Shown in pieces: positions 1-10,604 of a DNA stretch of 64,000 bases. The notes beneath the pieces were generated by a model. The model did not search any database. It was not told the DNA's origin and saw only the letters and a program-made list of their open reading frames with translations. The stretch's first letter is position 1. Each line of letters begins with the position of its first letter. The position numbers were made by a program, and so were the translations under genes. The DNA is from Eucommia ulmoides (Eukaryota > Streptophyta > Magnoliopsida > Garryales > Eucommiaceae), in NCBI GenBank assembly GCA_016647705.1, contig CM028328.1:6411311-6475310 (forward strand). The letters are read 5' to 3'.

Positions 1-480
1 ATTTATTACCCATTATGTGCTGAAAACAACCACTATTAAGAAACTGTTTTTCCTTGCTTAATGATACACTCAGAATAACCTCATCTACAGTGGCCATTAG
101 AGCAAACATAGATGATCTATCACTACTTGACTTTTCGGAACTACTTGATTATGAGTCATTCCATGTGACTTTTATGGACATCTTCTTTTCCCATTTCACT
201 TTCTTATTTTCTTTTTGTTTATTCTCCTTCTTTGGCTCACGACAATCAAATTGAAAGTGCTAGGTTTTATGATAATTATAACATTCAATATTGTTTATAT
301 TGACATTCTTTCTCTCATGGAACGTTCGTCGACTCATCTTTCTGAAGTTATTCATTACAAGTGCTACATCTTTTTCTTGCTGACTGTCAAGACTTATATT
401 ATTGTTGTCCTCATCCTCCTCAACTTTTTGAACTTTTAGTGCTAAGGACTTCCGTTTGCCATTGCTGACATCATTCTCAA
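1..480 (-). pseudogene. Ty1/copia gag C-terminus to protease start, degenerate
   Basis: Read on the minus strand, about 440 down to 1 gives an acidic gag tail (KSLALKVQKVEE, then SQQEKDVALVMNNF), followed by a zinc-knuckle-like motif near 290-235. There the second cysteine is Tyr (CYNY) and a stop sits where Gly is expected before HFQFDC. It continues through a Lys-rich linker to FLNSGCFQHIMG near 60-10, which matches the copia protease start (normally a W-x-LDSGCSxHMTG pattern). In intact elements this stretch is the RNA-binding end of Gag and the aspartic protease. The knuckle is broken, several stops are present, and the catalytic Asp reads Asn (LNSG), so it is dead. The rest of pol would lie left of the window. 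The fragment is clearly copia; its lineage is uncertain. Confidence 0.75.
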
Positions 481-493
481 ATCTACGAATGAA

Positions 494-1640
494 TTACTCG
501 TGGGTTATTGGATTACCAATGGGCTTATCGATTGTATACATGGTATGAACATTTTCACCAACCACGTGATCATTCACCAAAAAACAAACAAGAAACACAA
601 AATCAACGAAAACATAACCCATATGAACATTTACTAAGTCACAATTAAAATCAGTATGAATGTTCACCAAACTACAACAAACATTCATATAAAACCCAAT
701 CAATATGAACATTCAATGAGAACAAAAAAATCAACAAAAAGAGCATTTACAATGAAATAAACACAAAAACTCCACCAGAATCAACAAAGATCAACATAGA
801 AGAACAAAATAAAGAACATTGAAAAAAAATATTCACAATAAACAAATTAAAGTACAATGAAAAAAAAAAACTTAAGATCAACGAAAAAGAGCATTTACAT
901 GAATAAACAAAATACTACACAAGGAGTATAAAAAATTACAGATCTGGATTTTTCAAATTTGAGAGAGAGGGAGCACCGCGATGGCGAGCACAATGAGTAC
1001 AGATGAAGGAAAACGATAACTGACAGCTTCAACGAGCACCGGTAGATAGAGAAAACGATTTGAGAATTCTCAGATCTAGAATTTTCCAGATCTGAAAAAT
1101 TCAAATCTTGAAAATTTAAGATTTGAGAGAGAGAGAGAGAGAGCACGAAGACGGCGAGCATTGATGGAGAAGAAGAGCACCAGCTGCGTCGGCGAGCACA
1201 ACGAGTGCGGTGGAGGGAGATGAATGACGATCACGATGAGCACCGACATCATTGTTGTTATCGGATGGATGGCACGCGTAGCGGCGGTGACGATTCGGCT
1301 GAGAAAATAAAAAATAAAATGGAGAATTACAGTTTCTTTATATATATATAAGGCCAAATATGTTCATTCACTACCTGCCAATGATTAAAAACTAACAATG
1401 TTTTGTTGAAGGACTAAATAATAACCTGTTTCTTTTCCAAAAGGCTTATTGAAGAACGAGAAACCAAAATAAGGACTAAACAATAATAAATCCTTCCTTG
1501 ATTGGTTTAGAAGATGATTAATTTGGTAAATATGATAAAATTTATTTCTTAAAAGAAAAAGGAGACTAATATTTGGATTATCTATACTATAAAACAAGAT
1601 GGACATAAATCATCTAAACAAATCTTGATTGTAAATATAA
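494..1640. other. Unassigned AT-rich spacer with a local duplication
   Basis: No gene is recognisable here. 540-900 is a run of short phrases around 'gaacattca/atcaac', probably old repeat DNA. 945-1060 and 1075-1230 are two imperfect copies of one block: 'cagatctg', 'caaatt', a GA tract, then 'gagcac..cg..ggcgagca'. A (GA)8 tract lies near 1124-1141. Open frames here are low-complexity Ser/Leu-rich reads of the GA tracts and are not supported as genes. 1370-1640 is plain AT-rich sequence. Confidence 0.5.
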
Positions 1641-1794
1641 AATATGTATTTATATTTAACCTTACATATCTCATAACTAAATGAGAAGATTTTTTTTTTT
1701 TGCCTAATTGAGGATATACCTAGTTGAGAAAAGAGAATATATATTTTTTGCATAATTGAGGAGAGAGAATATACTTTTTTTTTTTTTCTATATA

Positions 1795-2870
1795 TATAAT
1801 CTATAGAAATAATATATGAACATTAAATTTAGTATTAATAATAAAACATTAAATTTAAAAAGATTAAATTAGAAAAATAATATAAAACAAGAAATATGAT
1901 ATACAAAAATTATGGACAATAAATTTATAGAAATTATAGAGATATCGATATTAAATTTATGAAAATTATAAAAATAATATATGGACATGAAAATTAGTAA
2001 TAACATAGAAACATTAAATTTACAAAAAATAAATTAAAGAAATAATATAAAAGAGGAAATATAATATATGAAAATCATGGACATTAAATTTATAAAAAAA
2101 ATATAGAAATAATATATGCATATTAAATTTAATAATAAAACTAAATTATTAAATTTATAAAAATTAAATTACAAAGATAATATAAAAGAGAAAATATAAT
2201 CCATGTAAATTTTGGACATTAAATTTACGACAATTATTGCAATAATATATGAGCATTAAATTTAGTAACAATATTAAAATATTAAATTTATGAAAATTAA
2301 ATTAAAAAAATAATATAAAATTGGAAATATAATATATAGAATTATGGATATTAAATTTATGAAACTTAGAGAAATAATATATGGACATTAAACTTAATAA
2401 TAATACTGAAATATCAAATTTACGAAAATTAAATTAAAAAAATAATAGAAAATATAGTATATTGTACATTAAATTTTCAAAAATTATAATAATAATATAT
2501 GAACATTAAATTTACTAATAATACTGAAATAATAAATTTATTGGAATTAAATTAAAGAAATAATATAAGAGATGAAATATAATATACAAAATCTATGTAT
2601 ATTAAATTTAGTAAAAATACTTAAATATTAAATTTACAAAATTTATAGAAAAAAAAATATATGAATATTAAATTTAGTAATAATACTGAAATATTAAATT
2701 TACAAAAAAAAAAATTAAAAAATTAATATAAAAAAAAATAATATACGAAAATTATCGACATCAAATTTAAGAAAATTATAGAAATAATGAATAAAAATTA
2801 AATTTAATAATAATACTAAAATATTAAATTTATAAAAATTAAATTAAAGAAGTAATATTAAATTAAGTTG
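1795..2870. repeat. AT-rich tandem satellite, about 8 degenerate copies
   Basis: The phrase 'aatatatg.acattaaattta' recurs near 1811, 1976, 2111, 2244, 2376, 2496, 2668 and 2787, so the spacing is about 120-170 bp. Each copy also holds 'aatactgaaatattaaattta' and 'attaaattaaa.aaataatataaaa' in the same order. Copies differ by many substitutions and small indels, which indicates an old local array. It lies just upstream of the first GLR pseudogene, where the missing first exon would be expected. Its edges are soft. Confidence 0.7.
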
Positions 2871-3154
2871 AATTTTTATGGCACAACACAAGTCATACGC
2901 CGCCAAAAGAAATAAATAAAAAATAAAATAAAATAAAAACTCGATGATTATGCATGTTATCTTTAAGTTTAGGATGAATGTTCCAGTGATGATTTACAAA
3001 GTAGGACATTCATAATTTGAGGTTTCACTTTAGTTTTAATTTTGATAAAATAAAAAACACAATTAAAAAATTTAAACAAAAACATAATGTCCCTAAATGC
3101 ATGGAATAACAGCCATAATGTTCTGTTCTGTTCTTTCTCAATGTGTGCACTTTG

Positions 3155-4120
3155 CAGCACAACATTTAACAGAAGCAGAGCACGTGCAAGCAATATTAGG
3201 ACCGCGGACATGGGAAGAAACCTCAATGGTCGCAGAGACCCTTACCTACGGCAACTCTCAGATTCCCATTCTCTCTTTCTCCGATTTATCTCTGCTGTGG
3301 GCAGTGGCCCGGTGGCCATTCCTGATTAACGTCGTCCCCAAATCGTATACACAGGCCAAAGTTGTGGCAGCAATCCTCGGGTCGTGGAAATGGCGCCGTG
3401 TGATTGTAATCGTCGAAGACCTTGGCTCAATTTCCAGAACCATCTTCAATCTTCACGATGATTTACGGAAATCAGGGGCGGAAATCGCCGGTTTCGTTGC
3501 GATTTCTTCGTCCTCTGCCGTGTCAGAAGAACTCCGGTGGCTCAAAACAGAGCAGTGCAGAGTCTTCATAGTCCATTCGTCCATGTCGTTGGCGTCAAAA
3601 TTGTTCGAAAAAGCAAGGGAATTAAGTATGATGGAGCCTGGCTATGTTTGGATCACCACGAACACGATCACAAACCATATCCATTCGTCGAATTCATCGG
3701 TACTCTCCTCGATGCAGGGTGTTGTCGGAATCAGGACCCATTTTCCAGAAACTGGCCAAGATTACAGAAATTTCTACCTCAGATTTCGTCGTATGTTCAG
3801 GCAAAACTACCCGAAAGAAGACAACTACGAACCGGGCGTTTTTGCTCTTCAAGCATACGACGCCACCACGATATTGGCTCAGTCAATGACAATGTATAAT
3901 CAAGAAAACACCCAACAGAGCCATGAATTGTTACAGAACCTTCGTCGAATAGATTTCGACGGCTCAATCGGGAAAATCAAACTCACCCCCAACCAATTAC
4001 CGCCGGCGAACGTGTTTCAAATCATCAACGTGATCGGAAAAAGTTACAGGGAGCTCGGATTCTGGTCGGATGGACATGGATTCTCTCGGACAATTCAACA
4101 AACACCTAAGTAAAACATGT
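3155..4120 (+). pseudogene. GLR copy 1, amino-terminal (LIVBP-like) domain exon
   Basis: The exon starts after the acceptor 'cactttgcag' (3154). The open frame runs from a Gln-His-Leu-Thr start through HVQAILGPRTW, IPILSFS, WKWRRVIVI, GYVWITTN, FALQAYDA and ANVFQIINVIG to the TAA at 4111. This is the bilobed periplasmic-binding-protein-like ATD. An upstream in-frame Met at 3097 belongs to intron sequence and is not a real start. The ATD frame has no stop before 4111, so it decayed more slowly, or later, than the channel exons. Confidence 0.85.
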
Positions 4121-4389
4121 CACTACAACAAAAACTATGGCACTAATTTTAAGAACAATTTGTAAATAATGTCTTTTTAAATAGTTATGGAGACACTTAA
4201 TAATAATATTTTTATAATATTTATTTAATAAGACATTTTTTATTTTAATGTATCCCAAAATTATATATATTAGAACAAAATTATTTATTATGACAAATTT
4301 TTATGGGACACTTTTTAATTATTTTAATTTTAATGTGTCCCAAAATTATAAATATTAAGACGTACTTAAAAGTGAATTTTGTTGTAGTG
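4121..4389. mobile_element. MITE with CACTACAACAAAA termini inside a GLR exon
   Basis: This 269-bp AT-rich insert begins CACTACAACAAAA and ends TTTTGTTGTAGTG, a perfect 13-bp terminal inverted repeat of CACTA-like type. GLR copy 2 (35437-36656) reads straight through the same place without it, so it was inserted into continuous exon sequence. Two internal phrases around 'tgtatcccaaaattata' and 'tgtgtcccaaaattata' form a subrepeat. The flanks (catgt / catcc) share only 'cat', so a 3-bp duplication is possible but not exact. Confidence 0.85.
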
Positions 4390-4665
4390 CATCCATGGAG
4401 ATTCTGGGTCAGGTGCATTGGCTTGGAGCTCCATGGACTACACCAAGAGGATGTGATCTACCGACATCAAATGAACCGTTTGAGAATCCTCGTACCAGAC
4501 GGAGATGCAACAAAGCAATTCATGAGAATCAACGGATTGACAAATAATTATACGTACAGTGGGTGTTCGATTGACGTTTTCAGAGCAATGGTGGGACACT
4601 TGCCGTACGAATATCATCGGTATGATGATACATATGATTCTTCCGTGGTGCAGGTTTACAACAAG
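4390..4665 (+). pseudogene. GLR copy 1, ligand-binding S1 segment
   Basis: This continues the ATD exon after the MITE. The first part is in the frame reading SMEILGQVHWLGAPW. A single extra T near 4480 then shifts the frame to RILVPDGDATKQF, NNYTYSGCSIDVFRAMV and YDDTYDSSVVQVYNK. The exon ends at 'acaag|gtaata'. Compared with copies 2 and 4, which read EHLPYHL(L/P)YEFHRY, four residues are deleted after GHLPY. Confidence 0.83.
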
Positions 4666-6255
4666 GTAATATTTGCTTGTATTAAACTATAATTAATATA
4701 AAAAAATTAGAATTAAAAATATCTTATATGTTGAAAATTAAAAAAATTAAATATATTCTATATTGCAAATAAAAAAAATTAAATATCATTTTATAGTTAA
4801 AAAAATAGGAAAATTTGCCTAAAAATTCCATCTTATAAAAATATCATTTTATGAGTTCTGTAACTTTTTGTAACAGTTATTTTTTCTTCATATGAGATGG
4901 TCATTAGAAAATTATTTTTAGAATTTTAGGATCTCTCAAAAAATTTCTCCAAAGACAATGTTGTCAATGGACTTCTTTTTTTGAGATTATTGCTTTTAAA
5001 ATTTAGCAGAATGGTGTTTCTAAAAGTAAAAATGAGATTGTCTATTTAATTGATAAAATTTTGTATTACAAGATTACACTTATTTTTATTTTTTTATTTG
5101 TAATATGTAATATATTTAATATTTAAATTTTTTATTTCCAATATATAAGATATTTTAATTTACAAAATTTATTTTTATTTTCTTATTTGTAAAATGTAAT
5201 ATATTTAATATTTAAATTTTTTATTTCCAATATATAAGATATTTTAATTTACAAAATTATATATTAATCATATGTTAATATAAGAAACATTTCTTTTTAT
5301 ATGTATCTTGTTTTTACACTTAGTTAATATTATGAATAAATAAATAATTTTTTAATATTTATTTTAATAATTTAATAGTCTTCTAATGTTTCGACATAAG
5401 TATTTATCAAACGCTCCTCGTGTTTCTCTTTTTAAATAAATTTACTTTTTATATTTTTTAAAATATCAAAAATTCCGTGCGTAGCATTCAAAATAAACTT
5501 TATAATATCAGAATACCTATGATTAACATTCAAATTCTAATTCATAATTTTAAATTTTTAAAATACCCTCAAAGGTATGGTCAATAAATTACCCCAAGTT
5601 AAATTCAACTAAATTTTAAAAATACATTTAGTAACATTCAACAATTTTTTGGAAAATTAAATAAATCGAATGTAATTAATTGATCTGATGGTTCCACCTC
5701 CTGATTAATTGTTTTTCATATAATTCTTGAAGCCAGTTTAAATTATCATATACAATTTGATACTTGAATGATTTAGTTATAAATTGCTTTTTAAATATAA
5801 ACAAGTTCTATAAAATATATTAGTGTTAACATTCAAAAATAATATAATATAAAATATAATAATTATAATAAAGCTAGTAAACAATTATATTTAATTTAGT
5901 GTTTAAATTTTATTGCATAACAAAATACTTTTTAATTTATTTAATTTAATAAGAGGATAATAATTATCCATTGTGAAAAGAAAATTATTTCTGTAGTGTT
6001 GTTTGGTTCCAAAAAAAAAAAAAAAAAACGAAAGGAGGTAAAATAATTCACTTTAATATAATTTATTATTTTATCTCATATATTACAAAAATAAATTAAA
6101 AATTCTATTTTCCCTAGTGTTGCGGGTCCCCTTGATTTTTTAAAATATGTGGATCCGATACTTCTACTTGTGAGAGGATCAACACCATCGTTTATCCCAT
6201 GTACGATAGCATGTAGAATAATTTAACTATATGTAATTTCAAATTTGAAATGCAG
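4666..6255 (+). other. GLR copy 1 intron 2
   Basis: AT-rich intron of about 1.6 kb between donor 'gtaata' and acceptor 'gaaatgcag'. A block with 'aatatttaaattttttattt' and 'atataagatattttaattta' occurs twice (about 5085-5165 and 5185-5260). Stretches such as 'ccctcaaaggtatggtcaat' and 'taaaataattcactttaata' recur in the introns of copies 3 and 4. No gene or intact element was seen. Confidence 0.7.
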
Positions 6256-6571
6256 AAGTTTGATGTTGTAGTTAGTGATTTAGCAATCACATTTGAACGG
6301 TGTAATTATGTAGCATTCACACTGCCTCACACAGAATCAGGATTAGTGATGGTGGTGCCAGTCCAATCAAGATCAGACGATAGCAAGACATGGCTATTAA
6401 TGAGGCCTTTCACAACTGCAATGTGGATTCTCATAGCATTTACAAATGTTTACAATGGGTTTGTGGTGTGGATGATAGAGAGAAACCACTCTCCTGAACT
6501 CAGAGGCTCAACACTCCATCAAACTGGGATCTTAATTTGGATGGCCTTTTCTACCTTGTTCTCTTTTCATG
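6256..6571 (+). pseudogene. GLR copy 1, exon 3 (end of S1, M1, pore entry)
   Basis: The exon lies between acceptor 'tgcag' and donor 'catg|gtaag'. It reads FDVVVSDLAITFERCNYV, FTLPHTESGLVMVVPVQ (the GLR S1 end), then M1 (TTAMWILIAFTNVYNGFVVW), the linker WMIERNHSPELRG, and the pore-helix region HQTGILIWMAFSTLFSFH. The exon itself is open, and the phase to exon 4 joins as H-G-E-K-L. Confidence 0.85.
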
Positions 6572-7249
6572 GTAAGAATACACACAAATACACACGAAAT
6601 CTCTCTCTCAAGGGATTCTTCGTGAATAGTTCCCAAAATTAAAAATTTTGTCCATACACTTTAGGCATTACAATATTTTTTTTCTTTACAACTGTAAAGT
6701 TACTACACGCAATGAAAGTAACTACAATTATTCTATGTAAAAAAAAAAAAAAAATTGCAATAAATTTCATATTTTACGGTCACTTTGAACTTTCGATAGA
6801 ATTATTGAATTTATTAACAAATTAATGTATCAAGGGGTTCCAAAATTTGGGGACCAAAGCGAGAAACCTCTCTTAACATAGATAGGGCAGAAAATGCTAT
6901 TGGCACTCCTGCGATGTAAATAGTACTGAATATTTTGAAGTGACAATAAAACTTTTCTGTTTACGTTAATGGAACTTTAATGCTGGTATTTTGGGGGCAA
7001 GAAAACATGAAAAAAAATAAAAAAATAAAAAAAATTCCTGTCAATTTTATTATTATTTTAGATTTGTTCAAAATTTGGAAACAATCTCTCTCTAAAACAG
7101 AGTTGCGTACATCTGACCGTTTCCAGATCCTACAATTGCAGGAGTTTTCGTGTATTGGATTGTCTTTTTTTTTTTTTTTTTTTATTAATATAATTAATTA
7201 ATTAAAAGGACACCTCCATTAACCATATATTTTCTGTCCTCATGCATAG
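6572..7249 (+). other. GLR copy 1 intron 3
   Basis: A 678-bp intron from 'gtaagaata' to 'catgcatag'. It holds poly-A near 6739-6753 and poly-T near 7165-7182. The region near 6640-6960 ('ttggcactcc', 'tactgaatattttgaagtg') recurs in copy 3 intron 3, which shows shared descent. No coding feature is supported. Confidence 0.65.
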
Positions 7250-7647
7250 GGGAGAAGTTGCACAGCAATTTTTCAAGAATGGCAACAGTGGTTTGGCTTT
7301 TTGTTGCAATTGTCATAACCCAAAGCTACGCTGCCAACCTCACCAGCATGCTCACCATCCAGAGGCTCAAACCCAAAATCTCCGACGTTGACTCCCTCAG
7401 GAACAACAACGCTGCCGTCGGCTACTCCAGTAAGTCCTTTGTCAACGATTACTTGGTCGACGTTCTGTGATTCAACCAGAAAAACCTGAAGAATTTCTCC
7501 ATGCTCGAGGAGTATGCTGGAGCACTCCGGAGCGGCGAGATTGCCGCCTTCTTTGTGGAAGCTCCGGTCGTCGATATTATTCTCAAGAGATAATGCAAGA
7601 GTTTCGTGGCTGCCGGACCGGCGTACAAGGTTGGGGGATATGGATTT
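7250..7647 (+). pseudogene. GLR copy 1, exon 4 (M3 gate and S2) with two stops
   Basis: The exon opens GEKLHSNFSRMATVVWLFVAI and carries the M3 gating motif as SYAANLTSML (the family usually has SYTANL). S2 follows: IQRLKPKISDVDSL, VGYSSKSFVNDYL. A TGA at 7468 interrupts VDVL/FNQKNL. Reading on, ALRSGEIAAFFVEAPVVDIIL is followed by a TAA at 7591, then SFVAAGPAYKVGGYGF up to donor 'gtaagt'. The two stops alone remove S2 and M4, so no channel can be made. Confidence 0.85.
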
Positions 7648-7938
7648 GTAAGTTCAATTTTATCCCCTTACTTTTTTGAATTTATCACTTACCTACATTC
7701 TTGACATTTGGTAAAATTAATAAATAAATGGAACAATCAAGGGGTGGAAAGTGTAGTTTACCACTTGTAAAAAATTTATTAAATTACTTGAACTTACCCT
7801 AAAAGATGGTTATCCACAAAAATGAATGTTGTATCGAGTAACATCACTTCACTTAATGCATCAAGTCTTTCCATTCTTGTTTTTAAAAATATGTTTTATG
7901 ATTAATGGATATGATTTTCTCATTGATTGTGTTGCAAG

Positions 7939-8351
7939 GCATATTTTCCAAAGGGTACCCTATGCTCCCATACATCAATAAAGCAATTCTAAAGGTGTTC
8001 GAAAGTGGAGAGCTTCAAGAACTTGAGAACAATTTATCCGAGAAATGTGTGGATTTAGATTCAGACAGTGAAACAATCAGTCTAAGTCCAAGTAGTTTTT
8101 GGGTTCTGTTTGTATTCAGTATGGGCATCTCTACAATTTCTCTTACTGTCTTTGTCATACTCAGAAAGTGGAAATTATTAGAGATCTCATTATTAGGACA
8201 CATGAAGATTTGGATGTTGATGATGATTGTGCTTACAAAATTAGAGAATCAAAAGAGAAAGTTCACTCGAAAAGTTAGCCATGCAGAAAGTCCTAATAAT
8301 TCTCCAAATGCATCAATTCCAAAGCCGGGTTTAAACAGAGTTGGGATTTAA
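7939..8351 (+). pseudogene. GLR copy 1, exon 5 (S2 end, M4, C-tail)
   Basis: After acceptor 'gttgcaag' the frame reads FSKGYPMLPYINKAILKVFE, ELQELENNLSEKC, then M4 (SSFWVLFVFSMGISTISLTVF) and a charged tail ending NRVGI-stop. The normal join (GFxFxKGSP in the family) needs a different phase from the exon 4 donor, which suggests a small indel at the boundary. Confidence 0.8.
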
Positions 8352-8370
8352 ACATTTGATTGGGTTATGA

Positions 8371-8376
8371 AATAAA
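8371..8376 (+). terminator. Possible poly(A) signal of GLR copy 1
   Basis: AATAAA lies 20 bases after the stop codon of exon 5, with GT/T-rich sequence following. The position fits a plant near-upstream element; use is unproven. Confidence 0.35.
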
Positions 8377-9392
8377 GTTTTGGGGGTTTTAATAGAAATT
8401 AATGTAAATGTTGAGAAATGTGTGTAGTTTTAAGAAATTAATTAGTGTTTACACTCCATGATTTCTTTTCTTGCGCTTCAAATTTTGCGAGTAATGTACA
8501 AAAGTTGGTTTGGTAAACATGTTTCTGTTCTCAAATATTCTCAAAATTTTATAACTAATTCCAAATTCTTTAAAAATTTGAGAAACAAAAAAATCTTGAC
8601 TTCTATTCACTTCCCAAAACTATTCCAAATTTGTTATTTAACTTTCGATGTATTATATGTTTTTTTCTGCACTAATTTCATTCTGGTTTATGTAAAAAAT
8701 AAAAAATAAAAATGAGAAAATTTACATAATCTCAATATGTTTTAAAAAACAAAAAGAAAAAGATAATCTTGACTTAAACATCTGAGAAACGGAGAGTTTT
8801 TCGTACCACCATTTTGGATTTCTCCACCCGTGTGAAATTTTAAAACGATGAGCTTAGGAAGCCATTTCCCTAAGAAGGATTTTGAGTTTAGATTAAATTG
8901 GTAAAAGGAAGAACAAAATAAAAAGTTTCATTTGCATGTCATGTTTTTCTCTTTCATCATATCATCAAAATATAAAATTGACTTATCCTTCCTCCTATCA
9001 ATATAACCCAAACTTAAAGTTCATTGCATCAACCCCCTAGGGATCATCCTTGTTAAATCAAAAATATTTGATAACAGATCATACTAGGAGAACATCTCTT
9101 AAAATACCAAAAACATTTGTCCCACATTATTTTCAAAAACACCAAAAAGATTTTTCGTGAAAAGATTCGAAAATCAAATAAAAAATTGGTTTTAATCTTA
9201 ATTGGATAAGTAATTGACTTAGGAAATGTGTCTTGGGATGCCTAATACCTTTCTCGAGCATAATTGACACCAGATCCCTTTCAAAATAATTTTTTAAACG
9301 GATAGTGTCTTTAATTTGGATTCAAAATCTTGCTTAAGCTATTTTTCAATTGTTTTTTTTTTTTTTCAAAAAACTGGTAACCTAACATACCA
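8377..9392. other. Intergenic spacer, nothing recognised
   Basis: AT-rich sequence between GLR copy 1 and the hAT-like element. Short open frames here (for example 8458-8709) are Phe/Ile/Lys-rich and have no recognisable motif. No repeats with clear ends were seen. Confidence 0.5.
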
Positions 9393-9400
9393 TTTAAACT

Positions 9401-10169
9401 ACAAGTGTGCAAAATACCCAAAACCCGATGGGGAGACCCTAACACGCCCGAAAATGGCCCGGTCCGATATTAAATTGAATAGAAACGGATTGTTTCGGCC
9501 CAAATTCTTCAGGACCAAAATTACCGGATTGGTCGTCGGATCAAAAACCTTCAGATCGAATTACACCCGATCCAATCCAAACATCCTAAACGACGTCGTT
9601 TCATTCTATTATAAATAAACCTTATGCACTTGAAGTGAACCATAGCTGCATTACCCATTCCTCATTCGATTTCTTTCTTTTCATCGAAGTTACTTCTCTT
9701 CTCAATATCTCATTACCTACGTAGTTCAATTGAACCCTAGTCGCTTCTCTTCTCAATCTCTTATCACCGAAGTTGCTTCATCCTTTCAAATCGACAATAG
9801 TGCAAACTGCAAACCTAGCTGCAATTTCCTCCTCAGACCAAAAATGCAATCAAAGGCTTCTTTTCTCATTGATCATCACTGAAGACGACATCTACCGATC
9901 TACTAATTTCCAAAGCCTTCGCTGCATTCTTCTAGATCTAGCAGAAGGCTTCTTCTTCTCGAGCCTTCGCTGCATTCCAAATGTTCCAATTTCTAGATTG
10001 ACGACGCTCGACCCGCCCGAAATACCGATCCACGATTGTTTGGGCAGCTCATCAACCACACCCGATAATTTCAGTCGAAATCGGGACACACTTTCAGTAA
10101 TCTGAACATTTTGAATCAGCCTATTTTTTTCAATGAAACCCGCCTGATCCGACCCGTGCACATTCCTAA
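9401..10169. mobile_element. Non-autonomous hAT-like element with 8-bp target duplication
   Basis: The 769-bp block is flanked by TTTAAACT at 9393-9400 and at 10170-10177, the 8-bp target size of hAT transposons (the match extends to 9 bp with a preceding A). The left end carries 'aagtgtgca' and the right end, read on the other strand, 'ggaatgtgca': imperfect inverted ends of the kind seen in hAT elements. Inside are 'aaacgacgtcgttt' (palindrome near 9587) and a TATA-like 'ctattataaata'. It has no transposase. Open frames at 9316-9618 and 9773-10105 have no known domain. Subterminal CCCG/CGGG motifs (acccgatg; gacccgtgc) support the call. Confidence 0.72.
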
Positions 10170-10177
10170 TTTAAACT

Positions 10178-10472
10178 CAATGCTCGGGAACGACCTATTT
10201 TCCTAAAAAAAATGGCTTATATGATAAAACAACGCTTAAAAGAACTCCTATCTTTACTCATATTTTACAAAATTTGTATTTTAATCCTTCTTCACGAAAA
10301 TCTGGAGTGTATCAGTTGGCGACTCAGCTGAGAATTCATTTTAAAGGGTCGAGCCTACAATATCCAAATAAATCCAAGTAATCTAAATTCGAATTTTTTA
10401 TTTTGTTTTCTTATCTCTTTATTCCTTATTTGCAAATAAGATAGTGCCTGTGTGTGTGTGTGTTGAATTTTA
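10178..10472. other. Spacer before GLR copy 3, with a short (TG)n
   Basis: AT-rich sequence without a gene. A (TG)8 tract lies near 10448-10463, directly before the abrupt start of GLR homology at about 10473. Confidence 0.5.
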
Positions 10473-10604
10473 TAGTGGGTTTTCGATTGAGGTTTTCAGA
10501 GCAATGGTGGAGCGCTGGTGGAGCGCTTGCCGTATTATTTTCCGTACGAGTTTCATCCGTACAATGATATATATGATTCTTCTGTGGTGCAAGTGTACAA
10601 CAAG
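10473..10604 (+). pseudogene. GLR copy 3, S1 exon fragment
   Basis: The frame reads GFSIEVFRAMVER. An 11-bp duplication ('gtggagcgctg' followed by 'gtggagcgctt') then shifts it, and the frame resumes as ERLPYYFPYEFHPYN, DSSVVQVYNK up to donor 'acaag|gtgaaa'. It matches the S1 segments of copies 1, 2 and 4. Homology begins at 'tatagtgggttttcg', with nothing of the upstream exon left. Confidence 0.82.

Larger units (their letters stand above)
3155..8351 (+). pseudogene. Glutamate-receptor-like channel (GLR) copy 1, near full-length pseudogene
   Basis: GLRs are plant homologues of ionotropic glutamate receptors: amino-acid-gated cation channels of the plasma and endomembranes. The order here is canonical: amino-terminal domain (3155-4120), S1 half of the ligand-binding domain (4390-4665), rest of S1 with M1 and the pore region (6256-6571), M3 and S2 (7250-7647), end of S2 with M4 and tail (7939-8351). 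Introns have GT/AG ends. The first exon (signal peptide and start of the ATD) is missing; 500-3100 shows nothing like it. Disabling lesions are a TAA at 4111 where the sister copy reads TAC, a 269-bp MITE directly after it, a +1 T in 'ccgtttgag' near 4480, and two in-frame stops in exon 4 (7468, 7591). The exon 4/5 phase also fails to join cleanly. It is a confident GLR pseudogene; the clade is not decided. Confidence 0.88.

Noticed and set aside
3097..3154. Met at 3097 as the start of GLR copy 1
   Set aside because: The preceding 58 bases are intron-like and end in an acceptor (ctttgcag). Copy 2 has the same acceptor at its exon start. The real start would be in a missing first exon.
9773..10161. 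Open frames on both strands (110 and 89 codons)
   Set aside because: Inside the hAT-like element, no recognisable domain, mutually overlapping on opposite strands.
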